64,000 nucleotides of DNA from an uncultured Clostridia bacterium (GCA_947595585.1 CANQET010000002.1:1-64000), one strand, 5' to 3'. Positions 36,096-46,165 are shown, numbered from the stretch's first letter. Made by a program: numbers and translations. The notes: a model not told the origin generated them from the sequence alone.

Positions 36096-36686
36096 ATGAA
36101 AAAGGTCATCCCTGTCGTCGTTCTTTCGGGAGAAGCCGAGGCAAACAGGGCGCTCGCTTCCCTCATCGAAGGGGGGCTCCCCATCGCCGAGATCACCCTG
36201 CGCACCCCCTATGCGGAGGAGGCGATCGCGCTCGCCGCGAAGAAATTCTCCGATCTTTCGCTCGGGGCGGGTTCCGTGCTCTGCGCAGAGCAGGCACGGC
36301 GGGTCATCGGGCTCGGGGCGAAGTTCGTCGTCTCGCCCGGGCTCTCCGAGGAGATCGCGGCCGTATGCGCTGCGGAAAAGATCCCGTATCTTCCCGGGGC
36401 CGTCACGCCGACCGAGCTCATGCGGGCGCGTGCGCTCGGGTTCTCTACGGTGAAGTTCTTCCCCGCGGAAGTCTTCGGCGGCCTTGCGGCGGTGAAGGCG
36501 CTCTCTGCGCCCTTCCCCGAAATGCGCTTTGTCCCGACGGGGGGCGTAACCCTCCGAAATCTCAAAGAATTCCTCGCATGCGATGCGGTCGCCGCGGTGG
36601 GCGGCAGCTTCATGATGCGGGGGGATGTAGTGGATAATTGCAAAAAAATCGGCGAAATTTGCCGTGAGGTGGCGCATGTGGGCTGA
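36096..36686 (+). CDS. eda: KDPG/KHG aldolase
   Basis: GGLPIAEITLRTPYAEEAI, GAGSVL, KFFPAEVFGGLAAVKALSAPFPEMRFVPTGGV. Confidence 0.93.
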   Translation: MKKVIPVVVLSGEAEANRALASLIEGGLPIAEITLRTPYAEEAIALAAKKFSDLSLGAGSVLCAEQARRVIGLGAKFVVSPGLSEEIAAVCAAEKIPYLPGAVTPTELMRARALGFSTVKFFPAEVFGGLAAVKALSAPFPEMRFVPTGGVTLRNLKEFLACDAVAAVGGSFMMRGDVVDNCKKIGEICREVAHVG

Positions 36687-37770
36687 ACTTCTTGCGCGCA
36701 TCTATGAAAAGGAGCTGCACGTCGCCGCGCGGAGCGAAGATAAGATCCCGTATACGGCAAAGGACGGCGTCTTCGACGACCATACCTTCGAGATCGATTG
36801 GTGGACCAACGGCTTCTATGCGGGGCTCCTGTGGCAGCTCTACGGCTTCCGCCCCGATCCGCTTCTTTCTTCCCTCGCTTCGGCGATCGAACAAAAGCTC
36901 GATGCGGGCTTCTTGCATGCGGCGGGCATGGACCACGACAGCGGCTTCAAATGGCTGCTCACTGCCAATGCGAGCCGCATCCTCACGGGCGCTTCGGCCT
37001 CCCAAAACCGCCTTCTGCTCGCGGCAAACGACCTTGCGGGGCGCTTCAACCTTGCGGGCGGCTTTCTTCGCGCGTGGAACGACGGGGGAGACGGCTCCAA
37101 GGCGGGGGTCGCCATCATCGATTGTATGATGAATTTGCCCCTTTTGTACCTTGCGAGCACGCTCACGCGCGATCCGCGCTACCGCGAGATCGCCGTGCGC
37201 CATGCGACGACCGCCGCAAAGCATTTTGTGCGGGAAGACGGTTCCTGCCGCCATATCGCCGTATTCGATCCCGCAACGGGAGAATTTCTGCGCGAAGAAG
37301 GCGGGCAAGGCATGGGGGTAGGCTCTGCGTGGACACGCGGCCAAGGCTGGGCGATCTACGGCTTCACCCTCTCCTATCTGCACACGGGGCGGGAGGAATT
37401 TTTGGCCGCGGCCGAGCGTGTTGCATCGTTTTTCTTGACCCATATTCCCAAAACGGGCCTATTGCCCGTAGATTTTCTGCAGCCCTACGGCTGCGATTGG
37501 GAAGACGATTCGGCGGCTGCGATCGCCGCCTGCGGCCTCTTGGAACTCAAGCGCGCGACGGGAAACAAGCGCTACGCAGACGCGGCGGAGGAACTTCTCG
37601 CCGTGCTCGCAAAGGAGCGCTGCGACCTCGCCTCTTCCCGCGATCCGCTGCTCACGCACTGCTCGGCGGCCTATCACGACGGGCAGCATAACTTCGCCCT
37701 CATCTACGGCGACTATTTCTTTGTGGAAGCCATCTTAAAATTATTGCATAAGGAGACATTTCTATGGTGA
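36676..37770 (+). CDS. unsaturated glucuronyl hydrolase (GH88-like)
   Basis: DWWTNGFYAGLLWQLY, MDHDSGFKW, GVAIIDCMMNLPLLYLAS, GSAWTRGQGWAIYGF. Confidence 0.9.
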   Translation: MWAELLARIYEKELHVAARSEDKIPYTAKDGVFDDHTFEIDWWTNGFYAGLLWQLYGFRPDPLLSSLASAIEQKLDAGFLHAAGMDHDSGFKWLLTANASRILTGASASQNRLLLAANDLAGRFNLAGGFLRAWNDGGDGSKAGVAIIDCMMNLPLLYLASTLTRDPRYREIAVRHATTAAKHFVREDGSCRHIAVFDPATGEFLREEGGQGMGVGSAWTRGQGWAIYGFTLSYLHTGREEFLAAAERVASFFLTHIPKTGLLPVDFLQPYGCDWEDDSAAAIAACGLLELKRATGNKRYADAAEELLAVLAKERCDLASSRDPLLTHCSAAYHDGQHNFALIYGDYFFVEAILKLLHKETFLW

Positions 37771-38897
37771 AAAGCAGAAAAGATTGGCTGGAGCTCATGT
37801 GCAGGATCGCCGATCCCGTGCTCTCCGCATTGGGGGAGGGACGCCTGCATGCCGAGCTTCCCGTCGAGAAGCCTTCCCGCGAGATGTATGCCCACCTCGA
37901 GGCCTTCGCGCGGACGCTCTCGGGCATGGCGCCGTGGCTCGAACTCGAGGGACTCACGGGGGAGGAGGGGGACCTGCAGCGAAAATACCGCAAGCTCGCC
38001 CTTCGCGGCATCGATCTTGCGACCGATCCCGCCTCGCCCGATTTCATGAATTTCACGGAGGGCTACGGGCAATCCCTCGTCGATGCGGCCTACCTCGCCT
38101 ATGCGCTTCTGCGTGCGCCGCATGCCCTGCTCGACCCGCTCGACGCCCGTGTGCGGCGGAACCTCGCCGCGCGTCTCATCGAGACGAGAAAATTCACCCC
38201 GTTCCCCATCAACTGGCTGTTCTTCTCGGCGATCGTCGAGGCGGCGCTCTGCCTCATGGGGGAGGAATGGATCCTTCCGCCCGTGGCGCGTGCCGTCGAT
38301 TCCTTCGAGAAGTGGTACGTGGGCGACGGGATGTACGGCGACGGCGAATTTTTCCATATGGACTACTACAACAGCTACGCGATCCACCCCATGTATGTGG
38401 ATCTGTTGCGGACGTTTGCGCCCCATGTACCCGCGTACGCGGAACTTCTTCCCAAAGTTTTGAAGCGTGCCTCGCGCTATGCGGCCATTGAGGAGCGGCT
38501 CATCTCCCCCGAGGGGACCTATCCCATGACGGGCAGATCGCTCACCTACCGCTTCGGCGCGTTTCAGGCGCTTGCCCACGCCGCCCTGCAGGAAAATCTT
38601 CCCGAAGGGCTCTCGTATGCGCAGGTGCGCTGCGGCATCTCCGCCGTCATGGAGCGTACGGTCGCGGGGGGCATGTTCGATGAAAAGGGCTTCTTGAAGG
38701 TGGGCGTCATCGGATCCCAACCTTCGCTCGGAGAACACTATATCTGCGTCGGGAGCGTGTATATGTGCATGCAGGCATTCTTGCCGCTCGGGCTCGCACC
38801 CGCGCATCCCTTCTGGTCTGCGCCCGATGAAGCGTGGACGAACAAAAAGATCTGGGAGGGCATCGACCTTCCCTGTGATGAGGCGGTAGACGAATGA
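37764..38897 (+). CDS. DUF2264 domain-containing protein
   Basis: SRKDWLELMCRIADPVLSAL...YGDGEFFHMDYYNSYAIHPMYVD...ERLISPEGTYPMTGRSLTYRFGAFQALA. Confidence 0.88.
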   Translation: MVKSRKDWLELMCRIADPVLSALGEGRLHAELPVEKPSREMYAHLEAFARTLSGMAPWLELEGLTGEEGDLQRKYRKLALRGIDLATDPASPDFMNFTEGYGQSLVDAAYLAYALLRAPHALLDPLDARVRRNLAARLIETRKFTPFPINWLFFSAIVEAALCLMGEEWILPPVARAVDSFEKWYVGDGMYGDGEFFHMDYYNSYAIHPMYVDLLRTFAPHVPAYAELLPKVLKRASRYAAIEERLISPEGTYPMTGRSLTYRFGAFQALAHAALQENLPEGLSYAQVRCGISAVMERTVAGGMFDEKGFLKVGVIGSQPSLGEHYICVGSVYMCMQAFLPLGLAPAHPFWSAPDEAWTNKKIWEGIDLPCDEAVDE

Positions 38898-39694
38898 ACG
38901 AAGACATGTTTTCTTTGAAAGGCAAAGTGGCACTCGTGACGGGTGCGGCATACGGCATCGGGTTTGCGATCGCCGAGGCGCTTGCGGGAGCGGGGGCGAA
39001 GATCGCCTTCAACTGCAGGAGCCGCGAACATCTTTCCGCCGCGCTCGATGCGTATAACGCGGGCGGGATCGATGCAAGCGGGTATCTTGCGGACGTCACC
39101 AAGGAGGAGGAAGTCACCGCGATGGTCGCAAGCATACGCGAGGACCTCGGGAAGATCGATATCGTCGTCAACAATGCGGGCATCATAAAGCGCGTTCCCA
39201 TGCACGAGATGGGCGCAGAGAGCTTCCGTGAAGTCGTGGAGACCGACCTCGTCGCCCCCTTCCTCGTTACGAAGGCCGTCCTGCCCGAGATGATGAAGCG
39301 GAAGGCGGGGAAGATCATCAATATCTGCTCGATGATGAGCGAACTCGGCAGGGAGACGGTCTCGGCCTATGCCGCCGCGAAGGGCGGGCTCAAGATGCTC
39401 ACCCGCAATATCGCTTCGGAATACGGGAAATACAACATCCAGTGCAACGGCATCGGGCCGGGGTATATCGCGACCCCGCAGACGGCGCCGCTCCGTACGC
39501 CGGGACCCGACGGCAGCATGCACCCCTTCGACGCCTTCATCCGCGCCAAGACGCCCGCAGCCCGCTGGGGCACACCCGAGGATCTCAAAGGGGCGGCGGT
39601 CTTCCTCGCCTCCAAGGCTTCGGATTTTGTCAACGGGCACATCCTCTACGTCGACGGCGGCATCCTCGCCTATATCGGAAAACAGCCCGAATGA
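38894..39694 (+). CDS. SDR dehydrogenase (gluconate 5-dehydrogenase/KduD/DhuD-like)
   Basis: TGAAYGIG, NNAG, YAAAKGG motifs; C-terminal VDGGILAYIGKQPE; uronate gene context. Confidence 0.88.
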   Translation: MNEDMFSLKGKVALVTGAAYGIGFAIAEALAGAGAKIAFNCRSREHLSAALDAYNAGGIDASGYLADVTKEEEVTAMVASIREDLGKIDIVVNNAGIIKRVPMHEMGAESFREVVETDLVAPFLVTKAVLPEMMKRKAGKIINICSMMSELGRETVSAYAAAKGGLKMLTRNIASEYGKYNIQCNGIGPGYIATPQTAPLRTPGPDGSMHPFDAFIRAKTPAARWGTPEDLKGAAVFLASKASDFVNGHILYVDGGILAYIGKQPE

Positions 39695-39724
39695 AGACAT
39701 GGGGTAAGAAAATAAGGAGAAATC

Positions 39725-40360
39725 ATGAAAATCGCATTGATCAATGAAAACAGCCAAGCGGCGAAAAATCCCATCATCGAACAGACGCTCAGGCGGGTCG
39801 TCGAACCGATGGGGCACGAGGTCATCAATTTCGGCATGTATTCCGCTGAGGATGAAGATCAGCTCACGTACGTCCAGATCGGCATCTTGGCGGCGGTGCT
39901 GCTCGGGGGCGGCGTCGTCGACTACGTGATCACGGGCTGCGGCACGGGAGAGGGGGCCATGCTCGCCTGCAATTCCTTTCCGGGCGTCATCTGCGGCCAC
40001 GCCGAAGACGCGCTCGACGCCTATACCTTCGCCCAGATCAACGACGGCAACGCGCTCGCCATCCCCTTCGCCAAGGGGTACGGTTGGGGCGGGGACCTCA
40101 ACCTCGGGTACATCTTCGAAAAGCTCTTCTGTGAACCGAGCGGGCAGGGCTATCCCAAGGAACGCGCGGTGCCCGAACAGCGCAACAAGCGCATCCTCGA
40201 CGAAGTCCGCAAGAAGACTTACCGTCCGCTCGCCGAGATCTTGCCCGAGCTCGACCGCGACCTCGTGCGGGGGGCGCTCGCGGGGGCGAAATTCAAGGAA
40301 ATCTTTGCGGGATGCCGCGATGCGGCCCTGAAGAAGGCCGTGGAGAGCATCCTTTCCTGA
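39725..40360 (+). CDS. RpiB/LacA/LacB family sugar isomerase (probable 5-keto-4-deoxyuronate isomerase, DhuI-like)
   Basis: [22 protein letters not shown]...[15 protein letters not shown]...[34 protein letters not shown]. Confidence 0.85.
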   Translation: MKIALINENSQAAKNPIIEQTLRRVVEPMGHEVINFGMYSAEDEDQLTYVQIGILAAVLLGGGVVDYVITGCGTGEGAMLACNSFPGVICGHAEDALDAYTFAQINDGNALAIPFAKGYGWGGDLNLGYIFEKLFCEPSGQGYPKERAVPEQRNKRILDEVRKKTYRPLAEILPELDRDLVRGALAGAKFKEIFAGCRDAALKKAVESILS

Positions 40361-40509
40361 CCGCTTTGCGGCGAAAATTTGCGATCGACGGGGGACCGAA
40401 AGGGGATCCCGCCGATTTTTTTGTCACACTTTTTTGCGGGATCTGCTATGATGGAAAAGGGCGAATTTTCGCCTCGCAAGCTCCGTATGCGGAGCGAGGA
40501 GGAACGATT

Positions 40510-40899
40510 ATGATGATCTATCAATGCTGCCCGCAGACTTGCGGCGGGGGCTGCGGATATACGAATTGCGGCTGCGGAAGTATTTATGTAGGACGCGGCT
40601 CCACCGGTCCCACCGGTCCCCAGGGGCCTGCAGGTCCCATCGGTCCCACGGGTCCCCAGGGGCCTGCAGGTCCCATCGGTCCCACGGGTCTCCAGGGAGA
40701 AATTGGACCTACGGGTCCCACGGGTCCGCAGGGAGAGATCGGTCCCACGGGTCCGCAGGGAGAGGCGGCGACGCTGCCCGTGGGTGCGGCGGTCACGCCC
40801 ATCGCCGATCCCGCAAACACCGATCTTACGACGGTCGCCACGACGCTCAACGCGCTCCTTACCAGTCTTCGCGATGCAAACCTGATCGCATCGACTTAA
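40510..40899 (+). CDS. collagen-like G-X-Y repeat protein with Cys-rich N-terminus
   Basis: [30 protein letters not shown]([19 protein letters not shown]...)[18 protein letters not shown]...; RBS gaggaggaacgattATG. Confidence 0.85.
   Translation: MMIYQCCPQTCGGGCGYTNCGCGSIYVGRGSTGPTGPQGPAGPIGPTGPQGPAGPIGPTGLQGEIGPTGPTGPQGEIGPTGPQGEAATLPVGAAVTPIADPANTDLTTVATTLNALLTSLRDANLIAST
40597..40767 (+). repeat. GXY-encoding direct repeats (36-bp higher-order unit)
   Basis: ggtcccacgggtccccaggggcctgcaggtcccatc repeated in phase. Confidence 0.85.
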
Positions 40900-40904
40900 A
40901 AAAC

Positions 40905-40937
40905 GCCGCCCGCAGGTCTCCTGCGGGCGGTCATTTT
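40905..40937 (+). terminator. terminator of collagen-like gene
   Basis: ccgcccgcagg-tct-cctgcgggcgg tcatttt. Confidence 0.75.
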
Positions 40938-40977
40938 GCCGCTTTGTTTTTCGCAAAATGCGTACATGGGGCGAGAT

Positions 40978-41694
40978 TCAGCCCAATTTTTCGATGTAAT
41001 AGACGCATTCGAGCACAGAGAGCGCTTCGATGATATCGCTGTGGCTCTTTTTGCGCAATTCCTTTTTGGCGACGGTGAGGCGCACGGTATACACGCTCAG
41101 CCCCGAGTTCGCGTAGGCGGGATTGAGTTCGAGGTTATCGATCTTGAGCCCGAATTCCCGTGCCGTCGTGATGAATTCCTGCAGGCTGTTCCTCGATTTC
41201 AGCTCGAGGTGGATCTCGAAGTGGTTGGACTTATTTTTGATATACGTCTCCATCTTGGAGAAGGCGAGAAGCCCGATCATGAGGGCGATAAAGCCGATGA
41301 GGGAAGCCGTGTAGAGCCCGATGCCGAGCAGCGCCGAGACGACCGCCATCGTCCAAGCGCCGATGGACGTCGTCAGTCCCATGATCTGGTTTTTGGAGGA
41401 ATATACGATGGTATTGGCGATGATGATGGAGATCCCGATGATGACGGCCGCCGAGCAGAAGGCGAATTTGACGCCCAGCGCATCGATGAAGTAGACGTCG
41501 GCGATCCCCGCAAACATGGAGCCGATCGAGAGGACGATGAGCGTGCGAAGCCCCGCCGCGTGGCGGTTGCGCGAGCGTTCACAGCCCAAGATGACGGCCA
41601 TGATGACGACGAGCACCGTCTTGAGCGCCGTAGAGGCGATGTTGATCTCTTTCGACCAATCTCCGAGCAGTTCTACGATATAATCGGTTGGCAT
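40978..41694 (-). CDS. MgtC/SapB family protein
   Basis: AVILGCERSRNRHAAGLRTLIVLSIGSMFAGIADVYF. Confidence 0.88.
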   Translation of the reverse strand: MPTDYIVELLGDWSKEINIASTALKTVLVVIMAVILGCERSRNRHAAGLRTLIVLSIGSMFAGIADVYFIDALGVKFAFCSAAVIIGISIIIANTIVYSSKNQIMGLTTSIGAWTMAVVSALLGIGLYTASLIGFIALMIGLLAFSKMETYIKNKSNHFEIHLELKSRNSLQEFITTAREFGLKIDNLELNPAYANSGLSVYTVRLTVAKKELRKKSHSDIIEALSVLECVYYIEKLG

Positions 41695-41697
41695 AAG

Positions 41698-43224
41698 TTA
41701 CCTCTTATTGATGAATTTTCTTCGGTTATATTCGGCGCCGACCGAGGAATCCGTATCGGGCGGATCTTCGGGCGGGTCCGCATGTGGATCTTCGGGCGGA
41801 TCGGAGGGAGGAGGGGGCTGCGGCATGTCGTCGGTCGCCTCCAAGAAGGCCTCCTCCTCGGGGGAACGGGCGTATTCCTTCCTCGAGAGCTGGCGTTCGA
41901 TCGCGACGAGCTGCTCCTTGAGGGCGGCGAGCTCCTCCGCACGGGTCGGCGGTTTTGCCGCGGGCTCCGCTTCGCTTGCCGCTTCTTCCGCGGGCTTCCC
42001 ATAAGAATGGGAAAGATAGAGGGAGAGCTTCGCGAGGGCAGGCCCCACGAGCTCATAGAGGATGCTCGAGGAGAGGACGATCGTCTCGAGGATAGGCCCC
42101 ATCTCGTCGCCGAGAATGCGTGCCCCGAGCGCGGCGAGGCCGATCGCGACCCCCGCCTGCGGGGCAAGCGCCATGCCGAGATAGTTGCGCACCTTCTTCT
42201 CTTTTTTGGTGACGGCGCACCCGAGGAATGCGCCCGCGTATTTTCCGATGAGCCGCACGAAGAAGTAGAGCACGCCGACGACAAGGAGGGGGACTCCTAT
42301 CGATAAACTCGCCGAACTCACGAGGGAATCGAGCTGGAAGCCGATGCCCGACTTCACGAAGAATAAGAGCAGGATGGGGGGCGAAAAGTAGTTAAGCTGT
42401 TTGAAGAGCTTATCGTCGCCCGAGACGTTGATGTATACCGTGCCCATCGCCATGCACCCGAGAAGGGGGGAGACATCGACGGCGGCGCCGATCCCGCAGA
42501 GGGCAAAGAGGAAGGCCACCGAGACGATGAGGCGGTTGTCCGTCGAGCGCTTCGCCATGAGGAACTTTAAGAGGAACCCGAAGGCGATGCCGATCGCGAT
42601 GAGCATCACGTTCCATGCGATGGGAAGCAGGACGTCCCCCGCCTTGACCGCACCTCCGAGCGCGGAGAGGGCAACGGAGACGGCGACGCTATACGCGATG
42701 AGGCTCACGACGTCGTCGAGCGCTACGACGGAAAAGAGGGTATCCACGAAATCGCCCTTGGCGCCCGTCTGGCGGATGGTCATCATCGTGGAGGCGGGGG
42801 CCGTCGCCGAAGCGAGGGCGGCTAGGATGATGGAGAAGGCAAGCCCTAACCGCAAGATGAAGAAGGTGAGGATGAAGACGAGCACCGAGGCGAGCAGGGC
42901 CTCGAAGAGGGTGATGACGACCACCTTCTTTCCGTTCTTCTTGAGCGTGGAGAGGCGGAAGTATTCGCCCACGCTGAAGGCGATGAAGGCGAGCGCGACA
43001 TCCGAGATGAAGTCCATGCCCTGCACGACGCGTGCGGGGACGAGGTTGAGGCAATACGGCCCCAAGAGGATCCCCGCGAGGATGTAGGCGGTGACGTTGG
43101 GAAGCTTCAGAAGCTTCGTGATGCGCGTCAGCAAAAATCCCGCAAGCAACATGATCGCCACCGAGATGATGACGACGGGCACGTAGGAATTTTGGCCGAT
43201 GTATTCATAGAAACGATCAAGCAT
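41698..43224 (-). CDS. cation:proton antiporter (CPA2/Kef-like) with Pro/Asp/Glu-rich C-terminal tail
   Basis: VTAYILAGILLGPYCLNLVPARVVQGMDFISDVALAFIAFSVGEYF; tail DDMPQPPPPSDPPEDPHADPPEDPPDTDSS. Confidence 0.88.
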   Translation of the reverse strand: MLDRFYEYIGQNSYVPVVIISVAIMLLAGFLLTRITKLLKLPNVTAYILAGILLGPYCLNLVPARVVQGMDFISDVALAFIAFSVGEYFRLSTLKKNGKKVVVITLFEALLASVLVFILTFFILRLGLAFSIILAALASATAPASTMMTIRQTGAKGDFVDTLFSVVALDDVVSLIAYSVAVSVALSALGGAVKAGDVLLPIAWNVMLIAIGIAFGFLLKFLMAKRSTDNRLIVSVAFLFALCGIGAAVDVSPLLGCMAMGTVYINVSGDDKLFKQLNYFSPPILLLFFVKSGIGFQLDSLVSSASLSIGVPLLVVGVLYFFVRLIGKYAGAFLGCAVTKKEKKVRNYLGMALAPQAGVAIGLAALGARILGDEMGPILETIVLSSSILYELVGPALAKLSLYLSHSYGKPAEEAASEAEPAAKPPTRAEELAALKEQLVAIERQLSRKEYARSPEEEAFLEATDDMPQPPPPSDPPEDPHADPPEDPPDTDSSVGAEYNRRKFINKR

Positions 43225-43254
43225 GATAGAAGGTCCGTTTGGATAGGGAATTGT

Positions 43255-43283
43255 ATTATAACAGACCCGCGCGCAAAATTCAA
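43255..43283 (-). promoter_or_regulatory. sigma-A promoter of the antiporter (TTGAAT-17-TATAAT)
   Basis: Minus strand TTGAAT TTTGCGCGCGGGTCTGT TATAAT. Confidence 0.75.
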
Positions 43284-43456
43284 GCCCATTTTGCAAAAAA
43301 ATACGGAAAAAATTCAAAAGTTTTCGGAAACATGAAAGGAATTTTCAGCCCCGCTCCGTGAAATTTCCGTTCGCTCCGCATTTTGCCGCAAAAACTGTTT
43401 CCTTTCCCGGGAAGCTGTGGTATAATATTTCCAACGACCTTTGCAAAGGGGTAACT

Positions 43457-46165
43457 ATGGAACAGGAAACTATCGAAACGCGCAGGGTCTGGCATGCCCA
43501 AAGTCCCGAAGAGACGCTCTCGGCGCTCTCGGCGACGCCCGAGGGCCTGACGGGCGAAGAGGCCGCAAGGCGGAGGGAACGCTACGGCAAAAACGTGCTC
43601 CGCGAGCGCAAGCCCAAGAGCATCTGGCGGCTCATCTGGGAGCAGATCCGCGATGTGATGGTCATCATCTTGCTCATCGCGGCAGTCGTTTCCCTCGTCT
43701 TCCGCGACTACACGGAGGCGGTCGTCATCTTCGTCATCATCGTCATCAACGCGGTCATCGGCGTCGTACAGGAGAAGAAGGCGGCGGATGCGCTCGCCGC
43801 ACTCTCGACGCTCACCGCCCCGACGGCACGGGTACTGCGCGACGGCGCCGAATGTATCCTTCCTGCCGAAGAGCTCGTCCCGGGGGATATCGTCATCTTG
43901 GCAGACGGCTGTGTCGTGCCCGCAGATCTTCGTCTTCTCGAGGAAGCCAACCTCGCCGTACAGGAATCCGCGCTCACGGGGGAGAGCGTCCCCGCGGAAA
44001 AGGACGCCCCCACCGTACTCAAGGAGGACGCCCCCTTGGGGGACCGCGTCAACATGGCGTACTCCTCCTGCGTCTGCACCGCGGGCACGGGCACGGGCGT
44101 CGTCGTTGCAACGGGCATGCACACCGAAGTGGGCTCCATCGCGGGCATGCTCGATGCGACCGACGAACTCGAGACGCCCATCAAGAAAAAGCTGAATGGG
44201 GTCGGAAAAACGCTCTCCGTGGCGGGGATCGTCATCGCGCTCATCGTGCTCGCGATCAGCTTTTTGCGCGTCTCGGATTGGTCGGTCCAAGAAAATTGGA
44301 CGAGGCCGCTTCTTACGGCGATCGCGCTCGCGATCTCGGTCATCCCCGAAGGCCTTCCCGCGACGGCGACCGTCGTCATGGCGCTCGGCGTGCGGCGCAT
44401 GGCCAAACAGCAGGCCTTGGTGCGTAGCCTTCCCGCCGTGGAAACTTTGGGCAGTGCGACCGTCGTCTGCTGCGATAAGACGGGGACCCTCACCTTAAAT
44501 CGCATGACGGTCACGAGGTTTGCGACGGCCTCGGATATCCTCCGCGGGCAGACCGTGCCCGTCGAAGGGGAGCTTACCAAAGAGCGCAGCGCACTCGTCT
44601 ACGCCGCCGCCCTGTGCAACGATTCCGCCCGCGTCCCCGGCAAGGAAGGGGAGTACCTCGGCGACCCGACGGAGGGGGCCCTCATCGATTTTTCGGAAAA
44701 ATTCGGCATGCAGCCCGAGGAATTGAAGAAGGCGCAGCCCCGCGTCTTCGAACAGCCCTTCGACAGCGACCGCAAGCGCATGTCCGTCGTGACGGCGGAA
44801 GGCACAAGGCGGATCGTCTACACCAAGGGCGCCATCGATGAACTTCTGCCCCATTGTACCCGTATCTTCACCGAAGAGGGCGTGCGGCCCATCACGCAGG
44901 AAGAAAAAGAGGCCGCGCTCTCCCTCGCGGAGCAGATGAGCAGGGCCGCGCTACGCGTGCTCGGCTATGCCGTCCGCAGCATCGGCTATGTGCCCAAGGA
45001 GGGGGACGACGTCGAAGACGACCTCATCTTCTGCGGCCTCACCTGCATGATCGACCCCCCGCGCAAGGAGGTCATCGGCGCCATCGCATCCTGCCATTCG
45101 GCGGGCATCCGCGTCGTCATGATCACGGGGGACCACAAGACGACCGCCGTCGCGATCGCAGAGGAGCTCGGCATCTTCCGTGCGGGAGATACCGTCGTGA
45201 CGGGCGCCGAGCTCGCCGCCATGAGCGATGAAGCGCTCGACGGCGTCGTGGGGACGACTTCGGTCTACGCACGCGTCTCGCCCTCGGATAAGCTGCGCAT
45301 CGTGCGTTCCCTGCAGCGCATGGGGGAAGTCGCCTCGATGACGGGGGACGGCGTCAACGATTCTCCCGCCCTGAAGGCGGCGGATATCGGCGTTGCGATG
45401 GGGGCGGGGACGGACGTCGCCAAAGACGCCTCGGATATCATCTTGCTCGACAACAACTTCACGACGATCGAGAGCGCCGTGCGGGAGGGGAGGCGGGTCT
45501 ACGCCAACATCCGCAAGGTCATCCAATTCCTGCTTGCGGGCAACATCGCGGAGGTGCTCGTCATCTTCCTTGCGACGGTCTTATCGACGTTTGCTCCTTT
45601 CCCTACGCCCCTTCTCGCCGTGCATGTGCTCATCATCAACCTCGTGACGGACACCCTTCCCGCGCTAGGGCTTGGCGTCGATCCCGCCGCCAAAGATATC
45701 ATGTGTCATCCGCCCGTAAAGTCGGGGACGCTGTGGGAAAAGGGGTTTGTCATCCGCATCGTGACGCACGGCCTCATGCTCGCCGCGCTCTCCCTCGGCG
45801 CCTACTTCTTGGGGTACTACGTCTTCGCAAATGGCGCAAAAGATGCAGATGAGGTCGAAAAGATCGTCATGACGATGACGTTTATGACGATCGCATTCTC
45901 CCAGCTCTTCCATTGCCTCAACCAACGTTCGGACTACGAATCGGCCTTCGCGCGGGGGAACGGGCACAACTTCGTGCTGCTCGGCGCAGTCCTCGTATCG
46001 GCTGCGATCACGGCGTTCGTGCTCTTCGTGCCGGGCGTGCAGAAGCTCTTCGGCTTTACCTACCTCCCGTGGCAGGCCTATCTCACCGCGGCAGGGCTTG
46101 CGATCGCGCCCGTGCCCATCGTCGAGCTCTCCAAGTGCTTCATGCGGCTTGCACAGAAAAAGTAA
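43457..46165 (+). CDS. cation-transporting P-type ATPase (Ca2+-ATPase type)
   Basis: CCDKTGTLTLNRM, ESALTGESVPAEKD, MTGDGVNDSPALKAADIGVAMG. Confidence 0.95.
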   Translation: MEQETIETRRVWHAQSPEETLSALSATPEGLTGEEAARRRERYGKNVLRERKPKSIWRLIWEQIRDVMVIILLIAAVVSLVFRDYTEAVVIFVIIVINAVIGVVQEKKAADALAALSTLTAPTARVLRDGAECILPAEELVPGDIVILADGCVVPADLRLLEEANLAVQESALTGESVPAEKDAPTVLKEDAPLGDRVNMAYSSCVCTAGTGTGVVVATGMHTEVGSIAGMLDATDELETPIKKKLNGVGKTLSVAGIVIALIVLAISFLRVSDWSVQENWTRPLLTAIALAISVIPEGLPATATVVMALGVRRMAKQQALVRSLPAVETLGSATVVCCDKTGTLTLNRMTVTRFATASDILRGQTVPVEGELTKERSALVYAAALCNDSARVPGKEGEYLGDPTEGALIDFSEKFGMQPEELKKAQPRVFEQPFDSDRKRMSVVTAEGTRRIVYTKGAIDELLPHCTRIFTEEGVRPITQEEKEAALSLAEQMSRAALRVLGYAVRSIGYVPKEGDDVEDDLIFCGLTCMIDPPRKEVIGAIASCHSAGIRVVMITGDHKTTAVAIAEELGIFRAGDTVVTGAELAAMSDEALDGVVGTTSVYARVSPSDKLRIVRSLQRMGEVASMTGDGVNDSPALKAADIGVAMGAGTDVAKDASDIILLDNNFTTIESAVREGRRVYANIRKVIQFLLAGNIAEVLVIFLATVLSTFAPFPTPLLAVHVLIINLVTDTLPALGLGVDPAAKDIMCHPPVKSGTLWEKGFVIRIVTHGLMLAALSLGAYFLGYYVFANGAKDADEVEKIVMTMTFMTIAFSQLFHCLNQRSDYESAFARGNGHNFVLLGAVLVSAAITAFVLFVPGVQKLFGFTYLPWQAYLTAAGLAIAPVPIVELSKCFMRLAQKK

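Noticed and set aside
38943-39188. Short overlapping ORFs within the uronate genes and elsewhere
   Set aside because: Alternative-frame Arg/Ser-rich translations typical of GC-rich coding DNA; no RBS or motifs.
40597-40767. Possible CRISPR-like array
   Set aside because: Repeats are in-frame Gly-X-Y codons without unique spacers; collagen-like coding repeat.
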